The notes beneath the pieces were generated by a model. The model saw only the letters and a list, made by a program, of their open reading frames with translations. It did no database searches and was not told where the DNA came from. Below are positions 1 through 9,207 of a stretch of 64,000 bases of DNA, piece after piece. The stretch is from the NCBI GenBank assembly GCA_002286855.1, contig NRSV01000003.1:359159-423158 (forward strand). Reading direction: 5' to 3'. This stretch comes from Bipolaris cookei (Eukaryota; Ascomycota; Dothideomycetes; Pleosporales; Pleosporaceae). The first letter of the stretch is position 1, and each line of letters begins with the position of its first letter. The position numbers and the translations under genes are program-made.

Positions 1-898
1 TTCTTCCAGCAATGGACCGGTATCAACGCTGTACGTATTGATTTTATGGAATTTCTCTGTGCAACTTTGGCTAATTCGGATTCGATAATAGGTTCTCTAC
101 TATGCTCCCGTCATTTTCCAGCAGATTGGATTGGTAGGCAACACTACATCCCTCCTCGCTACCGGTGTGGTTGGAATAGTCATGTTCATTGCCAGTAAGT
201 TTTTTCCAATCGCATAGAGAAACCACATCACTAACACGATTAAAGCAATCCCAGCTGTCTTGTACATTGATCAACTTGGTCGCAAGCCCGTTCTCGCTGC
301 TGGTGCTCTAGGCATGGCGTTCTCCCATTTCGTCATTGCCGTCATTCTTGCCAAGAACATCAACGATTTCGAGAACCACAGGGCTGCTGGATGGGCTGCA
401 GTCGTCATGGTTTGGCTGTTTGTCATCCACTTCGGATACTCCTGGGGTCCTTGTGCATGGATTCTGATTGCCGGTAAGTCATCTTGCGTCTGAAGCTATT
501 TTGCACACCAAAACTAATCCATCTCTGTAGAAATCTGGCCTCTGTCCACTCGTCCATACGGTACCGCGCTCGGTGGCTCCTCCAACTGGATGAACAACTT
601 CATCATTGGCCAAATTACTCCCGATCTCCTCAAGAGCATCACATACGGAACTTATATCCTGTTCGGACTCGTCACCACGCTCGGAGCAGCTTTCATCTGG
701 TTCCTCGTTCCCGAGACCAAGCGTCTCACGCTCGAGGAAATGGATACCATTTTCGGCAGCGAGGGAACTGCACTCAAGGATCAAGAGCGAATGGCCGAAA
801 TCAACCGCGAGCTCGGCCTCACTGCTTTGTCTGGAGATGGCTCCTCAGGCATCGAACACGAGACAAAGATCGTCAGCACCGAGAAGGAAGCTGTATAA
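1..898 (+). CDS. MFS sugar/quinate-type transporter, C-terminal part (5' end outside window)
   Basis: Proton-coupled sugar or quinate uptake at the plasma membrane is the likely role (family knowledge). Exons are 1-30, 92-194, 246-473 and 531-898; every junction keeps the frame with GT..AG introns of 51-61 bp. The spliced protein shows hallmarks of the sugar_tr family: QQWTGIN at the window edge, a YYAPVIFQQIG helix, the loop motif DQLGRKPVL, a helix with GPCAWI followed by EIWPLSTRPYG, and the closing PETKRLTLEEMD motif. About six of the twelve helices are present. The C-terminal tail is short and acidic. The substrate cannot be read from the sequence. The start lies left of the window. Confidence 0.9.
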
Positions 899-1144
899 AT
901 GCGTGCATGATGGCATCGGATTATTATCCACTCACTGAAATGAAATCCTCAACAATGACGACAATGTTTTGGTTGGGGTAAGCATGAGAAAAGAATATAA
1001 TCATGTCTTTAGGAAATATGGGGTTTTCCCAACTACTATCAATCTTTTAATCACTCTGCCATGAATCACCTTGTTGTTGCCAATATGACTTGGGAAAACG
1101 GGACATGGTTAGTATACGTAATAATGTAACACATTCATCATCAG
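899..1144. other. Spacer between transporter and transposon
   Basis: AT-leaning 3' flank of the transporter gene. No ORF or RNA gene is supported. It ends at the TA target site of the transposon. Confidence 0.5.
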
Positions 1145-1146
1145 TA

Positions 1147-1209
1147 ACGTAAAGCACCACCGAGCCGGACACACCACCGAGCCGGACACTTTTTCTTGGC
1201 ATCGCGAAC
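1147..1209 (+). repeat. Left terminal inverted repeat with internal 17 bp duplication
   Basis: It pairs with 2933-2978. The unit accaccgagccggacac occurs twice in tandem at 1156-1172 and 1173-1189. Removing one unit gives a near-perfect match to the right end, with one mismatch near the inner border. Confidence 0.9.
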
Positions 1210-1226
1210 ATCACTTGCAAAGTAAC

Positions 1227-2912
1227 ATGTCCCAACTACGTAAAGATACATTAACTCAGAGAGAAGGCAAAATTACTCTTGCTATTCAGGCCTATCGTAC
1301 GGGCCAGTTTAAGAGCATTCGACGCGCTGCTGCTGTCTACAACGTTCCTTTTCAGCGGCTTTCTGATCGGCTTAACAAAATCACTTTTCGACCCCAGATA
1401 TCTCCAAACTGCCGCAAACTAACTATAATTGAAGAGCAAACAATTGTACGATATATTCTTGATCTAGACTCACGAGGATTTGCTCCCCGACTGTGTGAGG
1501 TAGCGGATATGGCAGAGAAACTACTGCGCGTACGAGATGGCCAACCTTTAGGCAAGAACTGGGCAGAGCGATTTGTATCGCGTTCCGACGAGCTTAAAAC
1601 AGCTTTCAATCGAGCAAAGGACCGCCAGAGAATACAGCAGGAAGATCCAGAGGTTATTAACGCGTGGTTTGAGCTTGTACGAGAGACAATTGAGAAGTAT
1701 GGAGTACATTCTGACGACATCCATAACTTTGACGAGACTGGCTTTCAGATGGGCGTGATTGGCTCAATGAAGGTAGTTACAGGCGCAGAGCGTCGTACGA
1801 GGCCTACTTTGACGCAGCCAGGCAATCGTGAGTGGGTTACAGTTATTCAGAGCATCTGCGCTGCGGGGTATGCTACTCCGCCATTCATTATCTACAAGGG
1901 ACGCGTCCATATCTCTGCTTGGTACGAAGAAGTAGATATACCGTACGATTGGAAGCTCTCAGTATCACAGAACGGCTGGACAAATAACGCGCTTGGTCTT
2001 GAGTGGTTAAAGCACTTTGACGAGCATACAAAGACGCGTCAGGTGGGGTCGTACAGGCTACTTATTCTTGACGGCCATGAGAGCCACCTAAACCAAGAAT
2101 TTAAGGACTACTGTCTTGAACAGAAGATTCTTACTCTTTGTATGCCTGCTCATTCATCGCATATACTTCAGCCGCTTGACGTTGTCTGCTTTTCGCCTCT
2201 TAAGCAGAAGTACTCCCAACGCGTACGAGACTTGGCACGCCACCACGTCTGGCATATTGATAAAGAACGCTTCCTGCCAGCCTTTCGAGACGCGTTTCGC
2301 GACGTATTTACGTTCGATAACTGCAAAAAAGCCTTTAAGGCAGCAGGGCTAGTTCCTATTAACGCGCAGAGAGTCATTGATCGTCTTGACGTACGCCTTT
2401 GTACCCCACCACAAGAAGCTCAGCTAGAAACACCCTGGGAGTCTAAAACCCCTAGCAATTCGTACGAATTTGGATCACAGTCGAAGCTTGTAAGAGATTC
2501 TTTTGTACGATCACCAACTGCTGCACAAGAAGGCTTCTCAAAGCTTATTGAAGGAGCTGAGGAGATGCTACATGAGAATGTGCTTATGAAGGCCCGCATA
2601 CGAGAGCTTGAAGAGCAATTAGCTGAGGTAACAAAGCGCCGAGGGCGTAAAAGAAAGCGAATTCAGACAGGCGGGACACTAGACTTTGGTGCAGGAGCAT
2701 CGCAGGCAGCTGAAAATGCTGCTACTGGTCGTACGGCATCAAAGAAGGCGCGTGGTGGGGGTAGTCAAGAAAAGGCTCTACCAGGTCAACGGCACTGTGG
2801 AACCTGTGGGAGAGTGGGCCATAACGCCCGTACGTGCCAAAAAGATGTAGAAGAAGATTCTCTATCAGATACAAGTGAGTTGTATAACGCATCTATAGCT
2901 AGTGTAGAGTAA
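1227..2912 (+). CDS. DDE transposase of the Fot1/pogo class with C-terminal zinc knuckle
   Basis: Cut-and-paste transposase of 561 aa. The first ATG after the left repeat (1227) is chosen; a longer reading would need a TTG start. In order: an N-terminal helix-turn-helix (about 10-55), a Tc5/CENP-B-like DNA-binding region (about 65-125), and a DDE_1 core with NFDETGF (D169), LILDGHESH (D282) and QPLDVV (D318), giving a DD35D spacing. A coiled segment (about 450-475), a basic RKRKR nuclear signal and a CCHC knuckle (CGTCGRVGHNARTC) follow. All three catalytic aspartates are present and no frame break is seen, so it could be active. Confidence 0.93.
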   Translation: MSQLRKDTLTQREGKITLAIQAYRTGQFKSIRRAAAVYNVPFQRLSDRLNKITFRPQISPNCRKLTIIEEQTIVRYILDLDSRGFAPRLCEVADMAEKLLRVRDGQPLGKNWAERFVSRSDELKTAFNRAKDRQRIQQEDPEVINAWFELVRETIEKYGVHSDDIHNFDETGFQMGVIGSMKVVTGAERRTRPTLTQPGNREWVTVIQSICAAGYATPPFIIYKGRVHISAWYEEVDIPYDWKLSVSQNGWTNNALGLEWLKHFDEHTKTRQVGSYRLLILDGHESHLNQEFKDYCLEQKILTLCMPAHSSHILQPLDVVCFSPLKQKYSQRVRDLARHHVWHIDKERFLPAFRDAFRDVFTFDNCKKAFKAAGLVPINAQRVIDRLDVRLCTPPQEAQLETPWESKTPSNSYEFGSQSKLVRDSFVRSPTAAQEGFSKLIEGAEEMLHENVLMKARIRELEEQLAEVTKRRGRKRKRIQTGGTLDFGAGASQAAENAATGRTASKKARGGGSQEKALPGQRHCGTCGRVGHNARTCQKDVEEDSLSDTSELYNASIASVE

Positions 2913-2932
2913 TTTGAGTTTTCGTACATGAA

Positions 2933-2978
2933 GTTCGTGATGCCAAGAAAAAGTGTCCGGCTCGGTGGTGCTTTACGT
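2933..2978 (-). repeat. Right terminal inverted repeat
   Basis: Inverted match to 1147-1209. It contains a single copy of the 17 bp unit (2953-2969) that is duplicated at the left end. Confidence 0.9.
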
Positions 2979-2980
2979 TA

Positions 2981-3366
2981 TATTTTTTGGGCTCCAAAAA
3001 TGGAAAAATACATGTGAATCTTGCTTTGCCTGTTGTGACTTTTTTTTACTCACTAACGAGTGAGGATCTAAACAGCACGGAAGTAATAAAATATATACGA
3101 GTCAAAATGCATGTCTGTCTTTCGAGCATTTTCCTTTCCCATTCCCGTTTTGCATGTGACATACTAATCATCTTAGCAGACGAAAGTGTGTTGTCGAGTT
3201 TGGAAAATTCTTCCTCCAATTATATACTATCGCGCGGGATGCAAATCGGGCCGATGGAGGGAGGGGGGAAGGGTGTGTGGGACTGCGTTCCGTTTGTTGT
3301 GTAGTAGTTTCCGGGATGAAGAGTACAGTGTTTCCGTTGTGAGTAGGATGGCATTGCGTGTAATCG

Positions 3367-3437
<71 letters not shown>

Positions 3438-3523
3438 GGAGAGATCGAAGACGTGCAAGTTGAATGTGAAGATGGGCGTCTAAACGACTGCAATCTTATA
3501 GCTGTGGTATTGTTACTTTTTGT
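2981..3523. other. Spacer with compound microsatellite
   Basis: Non-coding 3' flank of ZNG1 and right flank of the transposon. ORFs drawn through the dinucleotide tract are artefacts. Confidence 0.5.
3366..3432. repeat. Compound dinucleotide microsatellite (CA)n(TA)n(GA)n
   Basis: Three successive uninterrupted dinucleotide runs: about 8 CA, 10 TA and 15 GA units. Confidence 0.95.
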
Positions 3524-4784
3524 CTACAGACCCAACACGTCCCTCAAACTATCCCCAAATCCCTCCTGCTCCACACCCCTCCCAATAAGCACCAATTTTC
3601 CCTCTGTACTCCCCTCCGTAGCATCACCCTCCAACTCACTAGTATCATAAATACTCCTCACACCCTGCGTCAGCAGCACTTTCCCCCCTTCAACCGGCGC
3701 CCGTCCCTTTAAACGGTGAATCTCAAACGGCTTGTGGGGAACATCGTTGGGTAGCGTCTCCTCCCACAGCAGCGTACGCAGAAAGAAATCGTACTTTTCT
3801 ACTTGCTCGCGGGATAAAGCGGGGAACGTGATTGTAGATGTAGCAATGGACGGATCGAGGTGGCTGTGGCCTTTTGATACAAAGGTGAGGTCTGCCTCTG
3901 TGACTTGATCGTAAGCGTGAAGGTCGAGGACGAGGCCTTGGAGGTTTGGGATTTGGCTTTTTGTTGTCATTTTGATGCGGGCTAGGCCGTTTATTGAGCG
4001 GACGCGATCGGTAACGTTGGCGAGTTCGTCGGGGGTGACGAGGTCGGTTTTGTTGATTATGATGACGTCTGCGTGGCTGATTTGGAGGTGGGCGGTTGTG
4101 AGCAGGGGGCCGTGGTGATCATCGTGGTGGGCGTTCTTTTGCGACTGGATGTTTTCTTCGTCGTCGCCGAGACCTTCGTCGAGGCTTTTGAGTACGTTTT
4201 TGGCGTCGACAAGGGTGACGATGCCGTCAAGGTAGATGCTGCTGCCTAGGCCGTCGTCGAGCCAGAACATGGGGGCGATGTTACCCGGATCTGCGAGACC
4301 GGTGGTTTCGAGCAGGATGTAGTCGAAGAGGCCAGATTGCTCCATTAGGTTTTCGATTGCGGCGACGCCGATGTCTTTGACGGAGCAGCATATGCAGCCG
4401 TTTGCTAGTGGGACAAAGGGGGCTGGTTGTGCGGATGTGGAGTTTGCATCAGAGACGGTGAGTTGCTTCTCAATGTCGATTGCTATTCTCATGTTAGTCT
4501 AAAGTCCGAGTGCTGAAGAAGGAATACGTACAGTCACCAAACTCATTGAGAATGACAGCAATTCTCTTTCCATGTTGCTCGGTCAGGATGTAGTTGAGTA
4601 AGGTCGTTTTGCCAGCGCCGAGATATCCAGTGACTATGGTGATGGGAACTTTCTTCTGCGGTGTATCTTTTAAGCTACCCACAAGGTTCGGGACTTCATC
4701 ATCTTGGACATTCGAGACTTTCGTGGCGTTGTCTAGTTCAATGAGACTTGGCACATCGTCGTCGGATGCATCAGTAGCACTCAT
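3524..4784 (-). CDS. ZNG1: ZNG1-type zinc-regulated GTPase metalloprotein activator (CobW/COG0523)
   Basis: GTP-dependent zinc chaperone; in other eukaryotes ZNG1 delivers zinc to methionine aminopeptidase 1. Exons 4784-4532 and 4482-3524 (49 bp intron) give 403 aa, and the junction restores NEFGDSIDIEK. Walker A is GYLGAGKTT (about residues 54-62), the metal-binding CxCC motif is GCICCSVK, switch/Walker B is ETTGLADPG, and the guanine motif is NKTDL. The C-terminal CobW domain reads RLKG then QGV..IYD. An acidic insert and a short His run (HHDDHHG) precede the NKTDL segment. The N-terminus has two similar short motifs, DDDVPSLI and DDEVPNLV, where animals have a CPELVPI-like MetAP-docking motif. 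It is divergent from MOB3. Confidence 0.93.
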
Positions 4785-5362
4785 GGTGAGCCAAGCAATG
4801 ATAGATAGAAAATAGGGATTGAGGGGTTGGGTAAGCCGCTGGAAGATTATGAGTATATGTATCTAAGACATATTAGAAAGATCTTCCAGATATTCAATTA
4901 CCAGAATTGTACATGTTAAGGTATATGTAAAAACACCAAAGCACAGGCGCATTGACTCAAGGTGAGAGATAGGTCATGTGAACGCAAGGAATTTGCAAAT
5001 GGGGGAAACAGCACTGTACAGCAAGGGTGATACTTACGCAGATGTATCTTAAAAAAATAGTATGCCTCCAAATGTCTGCGTAAAGACAAAGGACTCGAAG
5101 AATGCACCCCAGACTGTGTGCAAGCCAATAGACCGACCGAGCAATGACGTCGTGCGGAGGGGAGCAAAAATGTGACCCGCAAAGACTCTAGCGCGGTCGC
5201 GTACTGGGGCAGCATCCCTGCACATGTGCCCTGCGTCGGCAGCCAGCTCTAGATAGACCGAAAGTCAACAACACGCTACACCCCGCCCCGAGGTCTAACC
5301 TGTGTCGATTGCGAGGCCATTCTCCAAGCCTTCACTTCCCAATTACTCTCAATAGTATCGCC
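4785..5362. promoter_or_regulatory. Divergent intergenic region between ZNG1 and MOB3
   Basis: 578 bp holding both 5' leaders and promoters. I see no convincing ORF or named motif. Whether the two genes are co-regulated is unknown. Confidence 0.5.
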
Positions 5363-6950
5363 ATGACCTCGCCCGCTTCGCCCCGTCTTCCCAGCCCGCC
5401 ACCTATCCCTGAAGACCAGCTGTCGCCCATTGCAGCCTCGTCGGACCAGCAGACGCCCTTCAGCAACCTCGACCATGCTGCTGACCGAAGAATACGGCCG
5501 GGGACCAAGGCAGCAGACATGGCAGAAGGGCCTCCGCTTGTAGAACTTGCAGAGGTGGACATGGCCGCTAGCAAGATGCAAAGGCGCATGGCTAACATTG
5601 GGCCAGATTGATTCAGCGTTCCAGCTCACGGAGCACCTCAAGGCGCTGCACAACTTTCTCACGCACCCGATAGGAGCAAACGGCACCGTACCTGTAGATC
5701 GAGACATGGCCCTCAAGATTGCACATGCGCCGGAGAATGTGGACAGGACGCTGTGGCTCTACGAACTGTGCCGCTTCCTCATACAAAAGGTCAACTCCAT
5801 CATAACCGCCCTCTTCGCAGATAGCCCGCCATGCTCGTCGTTGACATGCCCAGAGATGCGTGCGTCGGAATGGCAGTACCTGTGCGCGGTTCACGACCCA
5901 CCAAAGTCATGTTGCGCCATTGACTACTGCTGTCACACGCTCGACTGGGCGGCCAACACCCTCACATCGCCAAAGCACTTTCCATCACGCCTTGCGCTGG
6001 GTACAGATCAGTCGACGCAGCACTCGCAGACACGCCAGCTCACCAATATCTTCAGACGTGTGTATAGGATATTTGCACATGCATGGTACTCTCACCGGGT
6101 TGTTTTCTGGCACGTCGAGGGACGCACGGGGCTATACATTTTTTACAAGACAGTCTGCGATGTATATGGCTTGGTACCAGAGGACAACTACACCATACCC
6201 CCAGAGGCAGAGGGTGTTGATCTCAACTCAGAGACCAAACCAGCAGCCCCGCCTCTAATTTTGAAGCGCGAGCCTTCGGACTCGGGGTCCCAAATCTCTG
6301 ACAACACGCTGGCTGGGGCCATGTCTGACCACTCACTTTCAACTGCTGGCACTACAAAGCGACATAGGCATTCGCCATCGGTAGGTGCGACAATTGTGCA
6401 TACCGTGGTAGAAGAGAATGAAGAGGAAGAGGAACAACCAGACCTCAACCTCAACACCCGGCCTGTGACCCAAATCTTTGAGCCAGCAACACCAGAGGAA
6501 GGCGGAGAGGGCGATAACGACGATCAGGATGAAGAAGAGGATGATGATGAAGACGGCGAAGAAGACAGTGACGGAGATATCGCCGCGATTGAAGACGGTG
6601 GCGAGGAGGGTGGCGAATCCGGTGCTAAGAGTGCCAAGACGGGAGCATCAGAGAGCAAAAACGATGACAAAAAGGAAAAAGCGAGCACTGGGAATGAAAA
6701 GGCCGGGGATCCTGCACCTGCAGACGAAAATGAGGCTTTGGGCCAGAACGCCACAGAAGCAGCCAAGAATGACGGGACCGAGGCTTCGAGCGAGGCAGCT
6801 GCGGGGAAGGAAGGTCAAGCAGAGTCTACAGCCACTGGTGATGACGACGACGACAAAGCCACTGCTGCGAAGGCAGGGGAGACTGGAGAAGCTAGTGGTG
6901 CTGCAAAGGCGAGCGACAAGGAGGACGAGGCCAACTCGCAAGCGGCATAG
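5363..6950 (+). CDS. MOB3: MOB kinase activator-like protein 3 (phocein/MOB4 class), STRIPAK subunit
   Basis: Scaffold-associated subunit of STRIPAK, which in fungi controls hyphal fusion, septation and fruiting-body development (family knowledge). Exons 5363-5554 and 5607-6950 give 511 aa; the 52 bp intron has a gtggac donor and a gctaac branch site, and splicing yields VELAEIDSAFQLTEHL. The Mob1/phocein fold covers about residues 65-265. Likely zinc ligands are the C-x4-C in CSSLTCPEM and the two His in AHAWYSHR. The PKSCCAIDY and KHFPSR segments resemble human phocein rather than Mob1 or Mob2. The remaining half is unusual: Asp/Glu runs and an Ala/Glu/Lys-rich low-complexity tail. An upstream in-frame ATG at 5309 is possible. 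Confidence 0.9.
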
Positions 6951-9207
6951 TAGAACTTGTCGACGGTGAAGTGGAGTGACTTGATGGAAGGGGCTATTAC
7001 CATGTATTATTTTCTTTTTCTTTTAGCGAAAAAAAGTAGTCAGACACGACGACTTGGCGGGGTCGATCCGAGGGGCCTGTCGTGGATCTAGTGTCAATGT
7101 ATGATGTATAATGTAGTATACATTCACACGTACGTATAGACATTGGTCACGCGTGCCATGTCTAGTCTTGTGAAGGCGGGTTGACGTCAGACAGTCGTGT
7201 GTTCAAGCTCACGATGGGAGGCTGACAGGAGGAGAAAACCTAGAAGCTGGCGTATCGATTTGCATGCATATGTAACTGAGCTCTGGCAAATCGACCCGAC
7301 GTGCTTGTTAGGTTGTCGACGGAGCAAATAGCGTCCGCAGGGCGAAGAGGGCTTAGCGCTAGCGTGTGCAGTGGAAATGGAAAAGACGGCAACCACGATA
7401 TAATTGATGAAGTGTATAGCCAAGGGATCATGAATAAGAACAAGAGCCGGCGGGATGGGGACATTACAGGAGGACGAGAGGATGCAGCTCTTGAAACGCG
7501 GAGGATTGCGAAAAGTAATGCGTGCAAATCTGTCGGGACCTGCAAACGGTGACGCGAACTTTGACTAGCCGTTGGGGGGATGGGCTGTTGTTTTCTTCTT
7601 TCTTTGCGGTTGTGCTCTCTGATGTCAGATGCATATGTATGCAATGTACATATGCATGCATGCGTGCGTGCACAGTGAGTGCAAGTGATTGGCGCAGCCA
7701 GATTTTTTTGCAAGAGAGACAAGCTTCCTCGTCTGGCGGGCGATAACTTTTGACTGGCAACGCAGGCAGCATCAAATGCGGCGAGAGAAGCGGAATCGAC
7801 AGCGGCCGAGATTCCAGGCGGCGCGCATGCAGGTGATGGTGGAGTGACGACCGGCCCGCGCCTTATTGGCAGGTGCGCAGGGCCCGGGCGCGGCACTAGC
7901 TGGCTGGGTAAACTGCTGGCCAATGGGAGCATGCGAGGGCGGGAGGCGCTGGGTGATGAGGTGTGGAAATTAGTATTGGTCGGGCTTTCCTGAGAGTGTT
8001 TGCGAGGCAGCGGGCGAGTGCGAGTGAGTGAGTGTGTATGCGGCTGCTGCTTCTGGTACTCCTACTACAACCGAGAGATTTAACGTAAACAGACGAGATT
8101 TGATTACCGGCGAGGCCCTGAGATGCACGACGCGATTCATATGTACATTTATTTGCATTTACACGGAATAGTAGCACCAGTACCTCGGAGAAAGCGTTCG
8201 TTCAGTGCAGCCCCCACGCGAGCCGCCGCCAATCCCGCGCAAGAGCGAGGGCCGTCGCCTTTCTCCACGTTGTCCTACTGCAGGGTGTGGAATATTAGGG
8301 CCTCTTTGTCCCAGTTGTGCCGGCGGCCCTGTCGCGTTCCATGCTAGGTGGAGTACATAGATACTATCGCAGCACATAGCACTACACAGACCTTTGCATC
8401 GATTGACTGCGCGAGTGAGTGGTGATGGTCATGTCTAGGGGCTGGGAGGGGGGCCCTGCATCTACCCCTCACCTCTTCAGCCAGGCGTGCACCCCAATTC
8501 GAGATATTATCCACTGCCACGGCACATGGTCTTCTTATCGCGGCTACTGCGCAATCACTTGGTCAAGTCGCCTGAGCGTCTCTCGGCAGCCTGAGCAGCG
8601 GCAACCCAGCTTACATACTGCTCCCGCCATTCCCCATTCCCCATCCCATCCTCTCCTACCCGCGCCCGTCCTGCTCCCACACGACCTGTGCCTGCTTGTT
8701 GCTTTTCCCCACGCTCCAGGGTGCACACTCTGTCCAACCCCCCGCACCGCACCCACTCGACGCCTCTGCTCCAGCACCCGTCCCTGCAAGTCATTGCCTA
8801 GACTATCGGTGATTTACGAGCCTGTCTCGCCCGTCCCTCCAGGCGGCTCCCCGTAGTCCTACACACCCACATACTACCCACGCACGCACGCGCGCGCACA
8901 CTTGCCACTCCACCACCACCCTCCTTGATTAGTACCTGAATCTACTCGACACCCCTCTTGTTCATTTCTCCACAACTCTCCTAAAAAAAACCCTCGATTT
9001 TCCCGTGCATCTGCATTCCACGCAGCGTGATTTCCAAAAGCAGCATGCTCGCCCACCACCCAGCGCCTCTTGACTAACATCAACATCCATTGTTTGCCAA
9101 CAACCCGACACGCGAGTCGTCCCGCCACCGGCCCGCCCAACCACGCGCACAGCCTGCTAAAGCCCGCGACACACGACCTTGGCTCTGATTCCCTTCCCCC
9201 GCTGGCT
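6951..9207. promoter_or_regulatory. Long intergenic region and leader upstream of the C2H2 regulator
   Basis: About 2.25 kb without a supportable gene. From about 8440 the plus strand becomes C-rich and AT-poor, as in a long 5' leader, with several short upstream ORFs (for example from 8419). A strong hairpin sits at 7629-7657. Long leaders with uORFs are common for fungal developmental regulators, so translational control is possible; this is inference. Confidence 0.45.
7629..7657. repeat. Perfect 11 bp inverted repeat with 7 nt loop
   Basis: atgcatatgta, loop tgcaatg, tacatatgcat, followed at once by an alternating purine-pyrimidine tract (gcatgcgtgcgtgcac). Confidence 0.85.

Larger units (their letters stand above)
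1145..2980 (+). mobile_element. Fot1/pogo-type Tc1-mariner DNA transposon, apparently complete
   Basis: The element lies between TA dinucleotides at 1145-1146 and 2979-2980, the target duplication typical of Tc1/mariner. Terminal inverted repeats of about 46 bp match over 1147-1209 and 2933-2978, both starting acgtaaagcaccaccgagcc from outside. The left repeat carries a 17 bp tandem duplication missing on the right. One long uninterrupted transposase ORF fills the interior. Size and fungal host are close to the Molly element described from Stagonospora nodorum, but I cannot align them here, so the name is only a suggestion. The intact ORF and well-matched ends suggest a fairly recent insertion. 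Confidence 0.9.

Noticed and set aside
1215..1226. Transposase start at 1215
   Set aside because: That codon is TTG; the first ATG is at 1227.
6524..6941. Antisense ORFs opposite the acidic tail of MOB3
   Set aside because: Ser-rich or Cys/Leu-rich shadows of an Asp/Glu repeat; no start context or family.
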